64,000 nt of DNA from Bolinopsis microptera. Its lineage: Eukaryota; Ctenophora; Tentaculata; Lobata; Bolinopsidae. A program made the translations under genes and the position numbers. Below, piece by piece: positions 41,380-51,451 of this stretch. The stretch is taken from positions 6,252,902-6,316,901 of the forward strand of contig NC_087076.1 of assembly GCF_026151205.1 (NCBI RefSeq). Direction: 5' to 3'. How positions within the stretch are numbered: position 1 is the stretch's first letter; each line of letters opens with the position of its first letter. The notes under the pieces are model-generated. The model ran no database searches and had not been told where the DNA came from. It saw only the letters and a list, made by a program, of their open reading frames with translations.

Positions 41380-43875
41380 TCTGTTAATAATATACTTTAA
41401 AGTTCCATGGGAATATCGGCTCAACAACACCGTGTTGCAACTGGTATGTTTTCTAGGTATGTTATCATCAGTAAAAGTAATAGAGGTTACGGGGAAAATT
41501 TGTTGTCCTGTCTTCTGTCTCGTCATATGTTATGTGCTCTATTGGGTATATTTTATTTTTATGTTATTTTGTATATATTTTCTTTGACTATCGATGCTAA
41601 TATACTCCCTGGTGCTCCCCTACAACCTAAAATACACTCTGTACCATGTTTGAGGTCATCCATAAATCTTTACTTTATGGTAATATTTTGTACCATTTTT
41701 CTCAGACACTTTAAACTTGTGTATAGGGGGGAGGGGGGCATTGGGACAGCCTTAGCTGCAATTTCTGTAAAATTGCTATCTACCACAAAAACCGAACTGT
41801 CACCTACCATGTCACCGAAACAGACTGTTAAGTTACTTTTCGGTATAACCAGCAGCTGGCTTGGGGTCATGTCTAGGTGTGGTCTGGTTTTTCTATCTCT
41901 CCTTAATATTTCCCTGATAGTAATTTGTAATTGTTCCTTACTGAACCCTGGACCAAATTTATCCGTTGTTTACAATAATGTCCATGGTTTCCTAAATACA
42001 CGCGATTTAGCATCAGGAACACCACCACTAAATATGACCAAGATACATGAATTCCATGGTTATATCTACAAACATAAGCCTCACATCATTATTCTAAACG
42101 AGACATGGCTGAAAAATTCCATTCTCAGTAATGAGGTGCTCCCTGACAAATACAAAGTATTTAGGCTTGACCGATCCTTAAGATCGCATCCAGTGGATGC
42201 AACCCAGCCCAAGAAATTCAGAAAAAACGGTGGTGGTGTTCTGATTGCCCATAGAACAGACATTGATATCTCGAGTCTAAAGTTCTCTAAAGTTAGTGTT
42301 CAAGCTGAATTATTATCCATCATAATTAAGACTCAGTGTGGAAGAAACTTTTGTATATCAACATTTTATAGAGTAGGAACGCTTGGCTTAGATAATTTTG
42401 AATCTTTCAAGAAACATTTTGTTACTTTAGCATCTGCCAGAAAATTGCAAAGGCACATTCTGGTAGGTGACTTTAATTTGGCTTCGATTTCCTGGCCAGA
42501 TGGTCAGTCATCTTGCCAGCTACATTCTAGCTTTGTAAATTTTCTCACTGATGACCTCGGACATACACAACTTATTAGCTCCCCTACTCACAAGTCAGGC
42601 AACACCTTAGATCTTGTGTTCACTAACATTCAAAACCTTATTAAGAATGTTAAAGTTTTAGATCAAAACGAAATGTGTATGTCCGACCACTTTTGTATCA
42701 CATTTGACATTGATATTAAGACCAAGTATATTAAGCAGCCTAAAAGAAAGATCTTTAATTATAGTAAAGGTAATTTTAGGGGCCTGAATTCTGAGTTATT
42801 TAGCATCGATTGGGATAGTATATTTGAGTGTAATGATCCTTATCTTGCCTGGAGTCGATTCAGAGGAGTTCTCGGTGCAGCCTGTGACCGATGGATCCCT
42901 AAAAAGACCATTAAGTCTCAGTTCCAGCCCCCATGGTATGACTCCGAATGTGATCGTCTCCTACGAAATAAGGAGAAATGGAGAATAAGGCATAAGGGGA
43001 GCAACTCTGAGTCTCATAAACAAAAGTTTCGTGCATTTCGCACAAAATTTAAAAATTTGATGGACGAAAGAATGAGACTCAGTGTTGAGGATGACTCCGA
43101 TGATGCTCTTATCTCCAAGAAATTCTGGACCTACGTTAAATCTAAATCAAAGTCAACCAGGATCCCTGAAACTGTCAAATATCATAATCGCTTTCGAAAC
43201 AATCCATCTGATCAAGCTGCCCTTTTTAACGAATATTTTTATGAGCAGTTTTCTCAAGAGAGCGATTATGGCATTGACATAGATTTTCGTGATGATTGTT
43301 TTTCAAGTCTTGTGTTTAGTAGAGAAGATGTTCTGTTGATTCTTAAAAAGTTAAATCCTAACAAGGCCCCTGGCCCTGATGGGATTCATGGGAGAGTCCT
43401 CAAAAACTGTGCCCAAAGCCTTGCATACCCACTTAGTGTTTTATTTAACCTGTTTTTCTCGAGCGGATGCATACCCCCTGATTGGAAGCTGGCACTTGTA
43501 GTACCAGTGCACAAAAAGGGCGATAAGTCTTCGGTTGAGAACTACAGGCCTATCTCGTTAACATCTCTTGTAATGAAAGTCTTTGAAAGGTGCATAAAGA
43601 CTGCATTATACGCTGCATGTTCTGATCTGTTGGATGACCGACAACACGGTTTTGTTAATGAACGTTCATGCACAACCCAAATGATACCTTTCACGGACAA
43701 TCTTGCACTTGCATTGAATAACAGGTCCAGGACTGATATAATATATTTTGATTTTGCGAAAGCTTTTGATAGCGTTTCGCATGACCTCATTTTAAGTAAA
43801 TTAAAGAATATTTTTAATGTCGATGGACTAATGCTTAAATTTATTAAGTCCTATCTTGAGGGGCGACAACAACAG
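41380..43875 (+). CDS. LINE B ORF2, 5' part: endonuclease and start of RT
   Basis: Open frame (earliest ATG 41407) with several hydrophobic stretches at the N-terminus, ending NCSLLNPGPNLSVVYNNV. That NPGP recalls the 2A-like motif found before the endonuclease in some LINE ORF2s, although the preceding D-V-E is missing. Endonuclease motifs: YNNVHGFLN, ILNETWLKNS, HILVGDFNLASISW and MSDHFCITF. The RT start: NPNKAPGPDGIHGRVL, HKKGDKSSVENYRPISL and IIYFDFAKAFDSVSHD (catalytic D). Element sequence stops after QQQ at 43875; the next 25 codons are from the insertion. The remaining RT is at 51452. Interrupted, so not functional as it stands. Confidence 0.85.
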
Positions 43876-43913
43876 GAAAGAAAAATTTTTTTTAGGAAAG
43901 AAAAATTTTTATT
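43874..43913 (-). repeat. Tail-like 20-bp direct repeat at insertion edge
   Basis: aggaaagaaaaattttt occurs at 43874 and 43894. On the minus strand it reads as a two-unit 3' tail, as CR1-type LINEs have, at the exact edge of the insertion in LINE B. It probably marks the 3' end of the minus-strand insertion. Confidence 0.5.
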
Positions 43914-45690
43914 TACCACAAATAATCAATACATAATGTTATATTCATAAATAAATTCAAATTTCAATTTCAAACACATATACAGTACGCCGCGCACACA
44001 GCCACAATTTAAAATTGTTCAGAAATTCGTAGGTCAGCTGTAGGCGCCGCGCACAGGATCTATTTAATTGTTAACTTACAATTACATGTCACATTTCTTA
44101 ATTACTAGAGCCAAAATTTCAGAAGCAAAATAATTTAAAAGATATTTCTGTCGTTCACGCAGTACAGGCCGTGAGCACTGCGATCTAATTAATATAATAA
44201 TGGAGAGATTCCAAAAAACCGCGCGCTCGTTATTTATTGTGATTAAATTGAGTGCGCGCCACTGTGAACAGCAGTACCGCTCAAGCATGAATTAGTACTG
44301 AGCGGTACGCAGTTCTGCGTGAGGCGTAGACATTTGTAGCACACGTTTCATTCAACTAATCCATTAATCCATGTGACATGTACAATGTAATTATATTAAA
44401 GCAAAAAGAATATTAATTTTAGTAATAATTGACGTAAACATATGTGTTTAAATAACATCTATAATCTAGCGAGTTACTAATACCGTTCGCGTTTGTTTGT
44501 ATTCTTGATTATATATCTTTACACTAGCCTATATTATGATGGAGATATACATTATATAATTGCTCCAATATTCAACACTGCTAAACAACAAATACCTACT
44601 CGCCCATCGATGAAGCAGTCGCCAAAACAAAGCTCAAAGTTAATATATCTTCGTACTTCGTTTTGGAAACTGTAGAATTCCAATAAATAATCGTGTATTC
44701 GATGGGCAAGCACTCGCCACTTGAGGCCGAGACAAACGGCACCAGCTCCGCCCCGCAACCGTGAAGTAAGGCGGGGCGGTGGTGTGCGCCGTTTATACGG
44801 CCCACAGCACGAGACATTTTGAGCTTCAAGACTTAAGACTATAAAAGTCCCGAATTAAACGTAGCGACTTACCATCGTCAGCCGTCAAAATTTAGAATTT
44901 GTATGTTATAAACTCCACACCTGCTATCAGTCTAACATGTAATTTAGTTTGTTATTGGCTAAATTTTCAACTCGATTAAGCGATGCAGACGGATGAACTA
45001 GGCTTCTCCTCCGTCAAAAACACAATGAGAGGGGATTGTGGAAGGACACGAACACTATTCGTTAACTCGTACCCCGGGTACCCCCTAGAACTGTGTCCCA
45101 TCAGAGAGAGCCCATCACCCGTCAGATCGAAAACAGCGTTTTAGTTTTGATATATGCTGTACCAATTACAATAAATGGTAAGTCAAGGCTGACGTTGGTA
45201 GCAAAGTATAAAGTGACACGTCACAACAAAATAACCACTACACACTACACACACTATACGCTATAACTATTGTACACAGTACACAGTATAACTAAAATAT
45301 AAAATATAAACAAGTTACAAGAGACAAAAGAGTTTACAGAAGAGTTTTACATCGGCTCAGCACCACCAGGACATTGGCTATACACGTGGGTCAATTAGTT
45401 TGATTTGGTATGGCTCGACCGGGAAAGTGGTCGAAATTAGTGCTCTTAATGAGTCATCACTGTCGTCTGAATATTAGAGCGGGAACTTCCCAAGTTTCGG
45501 CCGACAACGCGACGCGCACAGCATGGGCGCGCAATGCTATGCGCGGTCTCATATTACTGTGTCATTCGGCGGTTGCGCTCAGAGTTACTGGGAATGAGTT
45601 GTATGTTGTTTACCTAAATTCAAGCATGGTATTCATAGATAAGCTTGTCAGTCAGTAAGTGCTTAAGTGGGAATAACAGGCAAATGAATA
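43914..45690. other. Insertion DNA with no recognised gene
   Basis: Between the tail-like repeat and the ORF2 stop of LINE C. CpG-containing patches (43985-44065, 44160-44300, 45500-45560) alternate with AT-rich DNA. It could be a long 3' UTR of LINE C or a second inserted element. None of the short open frames shows family features. Confidence 0.4.
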
Positions 45691-45701
45691 TCACTTCATA
45701 A

Positions 45702-48158
45702 TCAGAATTCAGTGAAATTTCTGTCGCACCACTCAGTTCCATACCGGTTTTGAGCTCTTAGAAGTGACTGTTTAAGTAAATTCTTGACAGATCCGCATGT
45801 GGAGGTGAAATTTAACGGGCCAACTTTACGGAATTCGTTCCACAGCCATGCAGATTTATAAATAAATTGATTAGTTGGAGAGGGTGTAATGAACAGATTA
45901 TCTTTCCTATTTGATATGTTGAATAAGTAGTATAACGAAATTGGTACTCGTGACTTAATGATCTTAAAAAGTTCCATTAAACAACGGTATCGGTACAGGT
46001 TCTCTGTAACAAGTAATTCATGTTTTGTGAATAGAGGCTTAGTGGACTCTTTAACATAGAATTCAGATCCTAGACGTTGAGAATTAATTGGTCTTGCTCT
46101 AGCACATGTCTTGAATTTGTCTACATAAGCTTCATAGTCTCCAAATAGAATCCTGATACACTTCTTTTGAGTAATAAATAGTGGTTTTAACTGATTATTG
46201 GGAATACCTCCCCAGACAGAAATAGCATAACCTAGGTGTGATTCAAAGAGAGAATGATATATTTGTTTATATAGTGATTCTGGTAAGCATTTCTTAATAC
46301 GGTAGATACGTCCACAAGCACTTCTTAGTTTCTTGTTGAGGGATGATATATGTGGTTTCCAGCTCAATTTATCATCCATGATTACTCCGAGAAACTTTGT
46401 CTGACTTACACGTTTAATTATTTTGTTATTAATGGACAAGTTTTGGCTATCTATATCGGCATCTAATTCGTTATTATTACGTTTAGAGGGAGAAAAATAC
46501 ATGTAACAACACTTCTTTACATTAATGTGCAGTAGGTTAACTCCCATATATTTGTTTACGGCCTGTAGTGCTTCATTAGCCAATTCATATGCTTTATTTC
46601 TCGAATCGGCAGCGACAAATATATTAGTATCGTCTGCAAATAAGACAAATTTACCCTTTTTAGTTATATTGCATATGTCATTGATGTACAGTAGGAAAAG
46701 TAGAGGTCCTAATACACTACCCTGAGGGACCCCGAATTCAACCGGTAATTCATCAGATTTGGTATCCAAAACGTTTACAAATTGTTTCCTATTAGACAAA
46801 TAACTAGAGATAAGATTCAGAGCATTTCCTCTTATGCCATAGTTGTTTAATTTTGTAGTTAGTTTACAGTGGTCTAGAGTGTCAAAGGCTTTTGAGAGAT
46901 CGATAAAGACCCCTAGGACATGTTGCTTTTTACTAATTAACGATTCTATATGTTCTACAGAGTAGTTCAGTGCATGGCTGGTGGAGTGTCCTTTTCTAAA
47001 GCCGAACTGGTTTTCATGTATTATACCCTTGGAAGTAAGGAAACTATAGAGCCGCTTATATATTAACTTTTCTAGAATTTTCCCGAATACAGGTAGAGTT
47101 GATACTGGTCTATAGTTTTCTAAAAGCTGTTCATCTTCTTTTTTGTAAATGGGGCTGATTCTCCCAGTTTTTAATTCATCGGGAAAGTGGCCTTCTTGCA
47201 TGCATTTATTAAAGTATCTAGCTAAGTACGGTGCAGTAATTTGACACGACTTCTTGATCACATGAATAGGTATGTCACTAGATTTCCCGTTTTTTAGTTC
47301 GTTTATGATCTCTTTAATCTCAATACAGTCACAATCACAAAGAAAAATACTGGACGTAACTGATGTGGGCAGGTAATCAGTAAATGACGGCAGGGAATTT
47401 ATTCTTAAGAAGTCACCAGAGTATGCTTCGTTCAAGTTAGCTGCAATAGAGGCAAAGTATTTATTGAACTCATTTGCAATTACACGCCGATTAATCACAC
47501 GCTCGTTATTTATCACAAAGTTAGGTTTAATCTCACGTCTCTTCTTACCACGCAGTTCATTAATTATCTGCCAAGTTTTCTTACTATCTCCAGCGCATTC
47601 TGTAATCTTAACACCATGATACTTACGTTTTGCAGAATTAATAAGGTGGTTTAATAACTTCCGGTGTGCCTTAAATTCTTCATGACGTGTTACTTTATTT
47701 GTACAATTAAAACAAAGGGTAAGACAGTCTGCATGGTTGGCTGAAGAGGCGTTGAGGCATTTCTTCTTAACTGCCTTTTTCCACAGGTCATAAAGCTCAT
47801 GTTTTCTATTTATAGAGGCAATCAGGCCAGATGTAATCCATGGATTATTCTTAGCAGTACGTTTAGAACACTTAGGCTGGCTTAGTTTACATGCACTGTC
47901 TAGTTGATGATTAAATACAGTGAAAAAATTACTGAAGTCTTCTGGTGGATCACTAGTTAATTCATTGTCTAGTACTTCCACAAATTTGTCCACATTTTTT
48001 GCACAGTAGTCATAGTACTGGAAATAGTTTTGTTCATGAACCTCAGTACTGACTAGGGGTGAGTTGAATATATGGAATACAGCATGATGGTGACTGATGC
48101 AGGTACTAATTGTTCCAGAGCAGATAGAGTTTTCTATGTTGTTGGTGAGTGTTGTCAA
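45702..48158 (-). CDS. LINE C ORF2, second part: end of endonuclease, RT
   Basis: Continues the ORF2 protein after a frameshift near 48150. It begins within the endonuclease end, where A has GDHAFIFTF and C reads SHHHAVFHIF, so the catalytic aspartate of the usual D-H pair seems replaced. The linker carries WIINEL-type motifs shared with A (TWQIINELRGKKRR). RT motifs: KTGRISPIYKK, ENYRPVSTL, FIDLSKAFDTLDH, GVPQGSVLGPLLF and FADDTNIFVA; C-terminal FGDYEAYVDKFKTCARARP. Apart from the frameshift no damage is seen. Confidence 0.88.
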   Translation of the reverse strand: MTTLTNNIENSICSGTISTCISHHHAVFHIFNSPLVSTEVHEQNYFQYYDYCAKNVDKFVEVLDNELTSDPPEDFSNFFTVFNHQLDSACKLSQPKCSKRTAKNNPWITSGLIASINRKHELYDLWKKAVKKKCLNASSANHADCLTLCFNCTNKVTRHEEFKAHRKLLNHLINSAKRKYHGVKITECAGDSKKTWQIINELRGKKRREIKPNFVINNERVINRRVIANEFNKYFASIAANLNEAYSGDFLRINSLPSFTDYLPTSVTSSIFLCDCDCIEIKEIINELKNGKSSDIPIHVIKKSCQITAPYLARYFNKCMQEGHFPDELKTGRISPIYKKEDEQLLENYRPVSTLPVFGKILEKLIYKRLYSFLTSKGIIHENQFGFRKGHSTSHALNYSVEHIESLISKKQHVLGVFIDLSKAFDTLDHCKLTTKLNNYGIRGNALNLISSYLSNRKQFVNVLDTKSDELPVEFGVPQGSVLGPLLFLLYINDICNITKKGKFVLFADDTNIFVAADSRNKAYELANEALQAVNKYMGVNLLHINVKKCCYMYFSPSKRNNNELDADIDSQNLSINNKIIKRVSQTKFLGVIMDDKLSWKPHISSLNKKLRSACGRIYRIKKCLPESLYKQIYHSLFESHLGYAISVWGGIPNNQLKPLFITQKKCIRILFGDYEAYVDKFKTCARARPINSQRLGSEFYVKESTKPLFTKHELLVTENLYRYRCLMELFKIIKSRVPISLYYLFNISNRKDNLFITPSPTNQFIYKSAWLWNEFRKVGPLNFTSTCGSVKNLLKQSLLRAQNRYGTEWCDRNFTEF

Positions 48159-49044
48159 TACACGATTCGTTACATCCTGGTTTATGATGCGTGGAAGTAG
48201 AAATAAGTGGTGATAAACCTAGACCTAGAATAAGGTTTTCAAAGTCTTGAACAAGTTTACTGTTTTCATCATGGAGATTAATGTTAAAGTCACCTAGTAT
48301 GTAAGCATTCTTTTTTGGGCAAGATTCAATAATTTTTCTAAGTTCATTTAGTGCCTCTGAGGAGTCCCCACTAGGAGGACGGTACAGTACTCCTACATGT
48401 ACAGGTTCATCATGTTGAATAGTAATAAATAGGGTTTCAAGATTTTTGGTTACCCATGATAATTCTTCGTTTACAACTCCATTAAGTTCGTCCTTTAAGT
48501 ACAATGCTACTCCACTTCCCTTCGCTTTATTGATATGTTTATCCTGATAGAAATAATTGTACCCCTCAAGATGGTAAACAGTGCTTTCCTCTATTCCAAT
48601 ATTGGTTTCAGCAAGTCCAATAATTTTAAATTTTTCGGCTAATCGGTTTAGTTCCATGCTAAAGGCATCAAAATTTGTTTTATTGCCATCTATGTTCTGG
48701 AAAATCATGGAGCAGTTGCTTGCAAAACAAGGTTTGATATGTGTGTTAAAGTCCTTAATTGTATAGGATCTACAGTTTTCCAAAGCATCGGACATCTTTT
48801 GGATACATGGGTCACAGTCATTAACTTCAGGATCGGTCATTACTTTAAAAGGATTGTATTTTTTAGATATGGAATGTTTACACTCGTTGCAGTAAAAGTT
48901 TTCATTGATAACTTGCGCTTTGGAGGGATTAAAACATTTGGCATGGAGAATACTATTGCAGTTAAAACATTCAAAGTGGGGAAGCCCTAATCCAATATTC
49001 TTCAGACAGTGACTACAAATTTCCTTTCGAACACGATTAACCAT
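48106..49044 (-). CDS. LINE C ORF2, first part: PHD-like finger and endonuclease
   Basis: 312 residues from the ATG at 49044, 5 nt after the ORF1 stop (TAA caggt ATG). The N-terminal finger is C-S-H-C, then ECFNC, LHAKC and FYCNEC (C2-C2-H-C-C2), like that of LINE A ORF2. Endonuclease motifs: FQNIDGNKTNFDAF, IGLAETNIGIEE, AYILGDFNINLHD and CNESCIDN. The frame runs out soon after CIDN, and the protein continues in another frame from 48158. One inserted or lost base near 48150 explains this. A sequencing error cannot be excluded. Confidence 0.85.
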   Translation of the reverse strand: MVNRVRKEICSHCLKNIGLGLPHFECFNCNSILHAKCFNPSKAQVINENFYCNECKHSISKKYNPFKVMTDPEVNDCDPCIQKMSDALENCRSYTIKDFNTHIKPCFASNCSMIFQNIDGNKTNFDAFSMELNRLAEKFKIIGLAETNIGIEESTVYHLEGYNYFYQDKHINKAKGSGVALYLKDELNGVVNEELSWVTKNLETLFITIQHDEPVHVGVLYRPPSGDSSEALNELRKIIESCPKKNAYILGDFNINLHDENSKLVQDFENLILGLGLSPLISTSTHHKPGCNESCIDNTHQQHRKLYLLWNN

Positions 49045-49049
49045 ACCTG

Positions 49050-51236
49050 TTAACCGTTCCGTCCCCTCCGCTGCGGTGCAGGCGGGTCACTAGCCACGTT
49101 GCTGTATAGCCGTCCATTGACTTTGCCGATGTGTTTTCTTCTGTCTTCTCCGCCATTTAACCTAATAAATACAGATTGTTTAATGAGTCCAGCAAGGACT
49201 CTTGCCCCTAACTTGTTGAGATGAAGTGTATCAAGTCGACCATGTCTGTCGAATTGTTTCGACAGTTCGTCCGCAAGACCATAGTTGCAGGCAAACTTTT
49301 CGAAACCCTTAACACATACGACATCCTTACATGTAGGGAGCAGGTCGAAATGAATCAGTCTATTAAATGCATTAACTTTTACATTCAGCTTTAAGTCCTT
49401 AGTAGGCAGCAGTTTACAAACAAAAACAGCTCTAGTGCTGGGGCTAAGATTCTTAATTTGTTTAATTTTCAGCTTGAGTTTATTATAACAATCAGCAACA
49501 TCATTCTCACAACTAATATCAGGCTGTCTCACGTCATTGATCCCACAGTGGAGCACCACATTGGCGTAACCCATGCAGGACACAGGGTTGATATCTTCAA
49601 TTCTGGGAGCCCAGAACTTTTGACCTGGCATGAGCTCGCCAAAGGTACCCCTCTTGTCAGACCCAAAACGCAAGAAGCCTGTGTTTGAATCACCATGTAA
49701 GCTTGTGCAATTTTTATTTGTCCAGCTAACAGCACGAAAGGTCAGCGAATACCTAATACCATCTGATATTGAGCCACGCTCAATCATATGGCTGTAAACT
49801 TCTTGTGATCTACGGCTCATTATGTACAGTGAGCGATCATGACATTCAAGAGAGGATTCAGTTCTAGAGTCACATTCAGTGAACTTGATGTTGCAGATCT
49901 GGCCGAGAGACAAGGTAAGTATTGATGATTCTGGATGGATGGTCACTTCACGGTCTGAATGGTTAGGCAGGTGACTATCAGAGCCATCATATCTGTTGAT
50001 GAGACATGAATTGATAACCGGGGCCGTCAGGTGGGGCTGATCCGGGTAGCTCTTGTTAAAAAGTTCAGTTTGTACTTTATTCATTTCATCAAATAATGGT
50101 TTGAGTTCCTCAGGAATTGGTGGCACATTTTCTGAAGATTTAGATCCCATGTAGTGGTAGGGGGTGCCAAATGAAGTGACGGAGTGACCGTTCTCTTGTT
50201 TGAAAGAACATGACTGAAGAAAGGCAATAATTTTCTCAGATTCAGTAGCCAGAATAAAATCTGGCCTGGTTTCAGTTACTGGCACCTGATCATGTGGTAA
50301 GTGAGGGGTAGGTTGTTCAGGTTGTAGGGGAGCCTGCACTGGAGGAGAGGGGTACTGGGCTACAGGTGGTGCTTTAGATTGAGGAGATGCTTTAGAATCC
50401 TGTATTTGACTGCTTAAGTTGTTAAGTTGGGTGGAATGCTCATTCAGTTCTAGTGAGACTCTCTCAAGTAGCTCATGAGTGGCAGTGCAAGCAGGTGTTT
50501 CAGATGCTGCAGTTTGATGCGATTGAAGCTGTGCAAGTTGCTGGTTCAGCTGCTCGATGCTGTTGGCTAGAGGGTCTGTGGCAGAGCTGGATGATGAGGA
50601 CAGTGCTGCTTCTAACTTTTTCATTTGAGCCTGATGGGACTTCAACCCGTCTTCTTTAATCAGGAGATGTTGTAGATGGAGATCAAAAGTCTGAAGACGT
50701 TCCATGTTGCTGTTGAGACTGGCTATTTGCTCGCAGAGTTTCTCACTGTCTACCGAGGCAAGCGATGCTGAGATTAGGCCTATGTTATTAAGATTATCTG
50801 CAGCAGCTGAGGCTTCAAATTCACTGTTAGCCTGTCGTAAGACTGTTGTGTTTCTGCAGGAGAAGCATGTGTCTGATCTCTTATTCCTGGCAGTGCTTAC
50901 TGGGGCAACATAGCAAAAGGGACATAGGTAGTCAACCATGGCGTTGATGGCCTGCCTTGAGATCCCCCGCATACTAAGACAATCAACATGCCACTGCTGC
51001 TTACAACGCGAACAGTCGATCAAATAGACTTTGCCGCCAGACGAGCCGTTACACGGGCACTTATCAAGGTCCCAGTGTTTCGTCTTGGCAGCACTTTCAG
51101 CTACTCTGCTCACCTTAATTAAGGGCGAGCTAGTATCGCTTTCTGACTTAGCTTTATTCCTCTTGTTGAGGTGAGGACTGAGTGTATCCATGGAACCTCC
51201 TCTCCCACTTCTTGGTATACTACTATTACCAGACAT
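49050..51236 (-). CDS. LINE C ORF1: PHD finger, coiled coil, AlkB-like dioxygenase, SGNH hydrolase
   Basis: 728 residues, no stops, ATG at 51236. Residues 60-108 form a PHD finger (C60, C62, C75, C78, H83, C86, C105, C108), followed by CFSC at 124-127. Residues ~160-280 are Leu/Gln-rich with coiled-coil spacing, then a Pro-rich linker (285-325). The AlkB-like domain spans ~355-505: NRYDGSDSHLPNHSDRE with N414, Y416, H426, D428 and E430; LTLSLGQICNIKF; YIMSRRSQEVYSH with H483; RYSLTFR with R495 and R501. The SGNH domain spans ~508-690: HGDSN (S517), HCGIND (N567), DTLH (D669, H672). The combination suggests an RNP protein with oligomerising, chromatin- or RNA-binding and two enzymatic parts. 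Predicted dioxygenase substrates are methylated bases in RNA or DNA, by family analogy only. Confidence 0.85.
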   Translation of the reverse strand: MSGNSSIPRSGRGGSMDTLSPHLNKRNKAKSESDTSSPLIKVSRVAESAAKTKHWDLDKCPCNGSSGGKVYLIDCSRCKQQWHVDCLSMRGISRQAINAMVDYLCPFCYVAPVSTARNKRSDTCFSCRNTTVLRQANSEFEASAAADNLNNIGLISASLASVDSEKLCEQIASLNSNMERLQTFDLHLQHLLIKEDGLKSHQAQMKKLEAALSSSSSSATDPLANSIEQLNQQLAQLQSHQTAASETPACTATHELLERVSLELNEHSTQLNNLSSQIQDSKASPQSKAPPVAQYPSPPVQAPLQPEQPTPHLPHDQVPVTETRPDFILATESEKIIAFLQSCSFKQENGHSVTSFGTPYHYMGSKSSENVPPIPEELKPLFDEMNKVQTELFNKSYPDQPHLTAPVINSCLINRYDGSDSHLPNHSDREVTIHPESSILTLSLGQICNIKFTECDSRTESSLECHDRSLYIMSRRSQEVYSHMIERGSISDGIRYSLTFRAVSWTNKNCTSLHGDSNTGFLRFGSDKRGTFGELMPGQKFWAPRIEDINPVSCMGYANVVLHCGINDVRQPDISCENDVADCYNKLKLKIKQIKNLSPSTRAVFVCKLLPTKDLKLNVKVNAFNRLIHFDLLPTCKDVVCVKGFEKFACNYGLADELSKQFDRHGRLDTLHLNKLGARVLAGLIKQSVFIRLNGGEDRRKHIGKVNGRLYSNVASDPPAPQRRGRNG

Positions 51237-51451
51237 TCACAAAAGGAAAAAAGGAGTTTGTATCTTCTAAAAAACTTAATCACCAACCGGAAATGTTCAG
51301 ACTTTTGGGTCTGACTCCCTTTATAGATTTGTGTAGAGTGGAAGGAGAAGCAGGACTTCTCGGGTCTGTGCTGTGTCAGTTATCGTTTAACAGTTTCAGT
51401 TATCGTTTGACATTATCGTTTAACATTACACATACCTCAAATTATTTGTTA

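Larger units (their letters stand above)
45691..51451 (-). mobile_element. CR1-like LINE C, nested in LINE B
   Basis: Minus strand: a short 5' leader (51237-51451) with repeated cagttatcgttt units, full ORF1 (51236-49050), 5 nt, ORF2 broken by one frameshift (49044-45702), then 3' DNA of uncertain extent, perhaps to 43876. It is the most complete ORF1 in the window. Relative of LINE A by ORF order, spacing and domain content, but diverged in sequence. Confidence 0.8.

Noticed and set aside
51182-51451. N-terminal 90 codons of the open frame covering the right part of LINE B
   Set aside because: They are antisense to the ORF1 start and leader of LINE C; LINE B sequence begins only at 51452.
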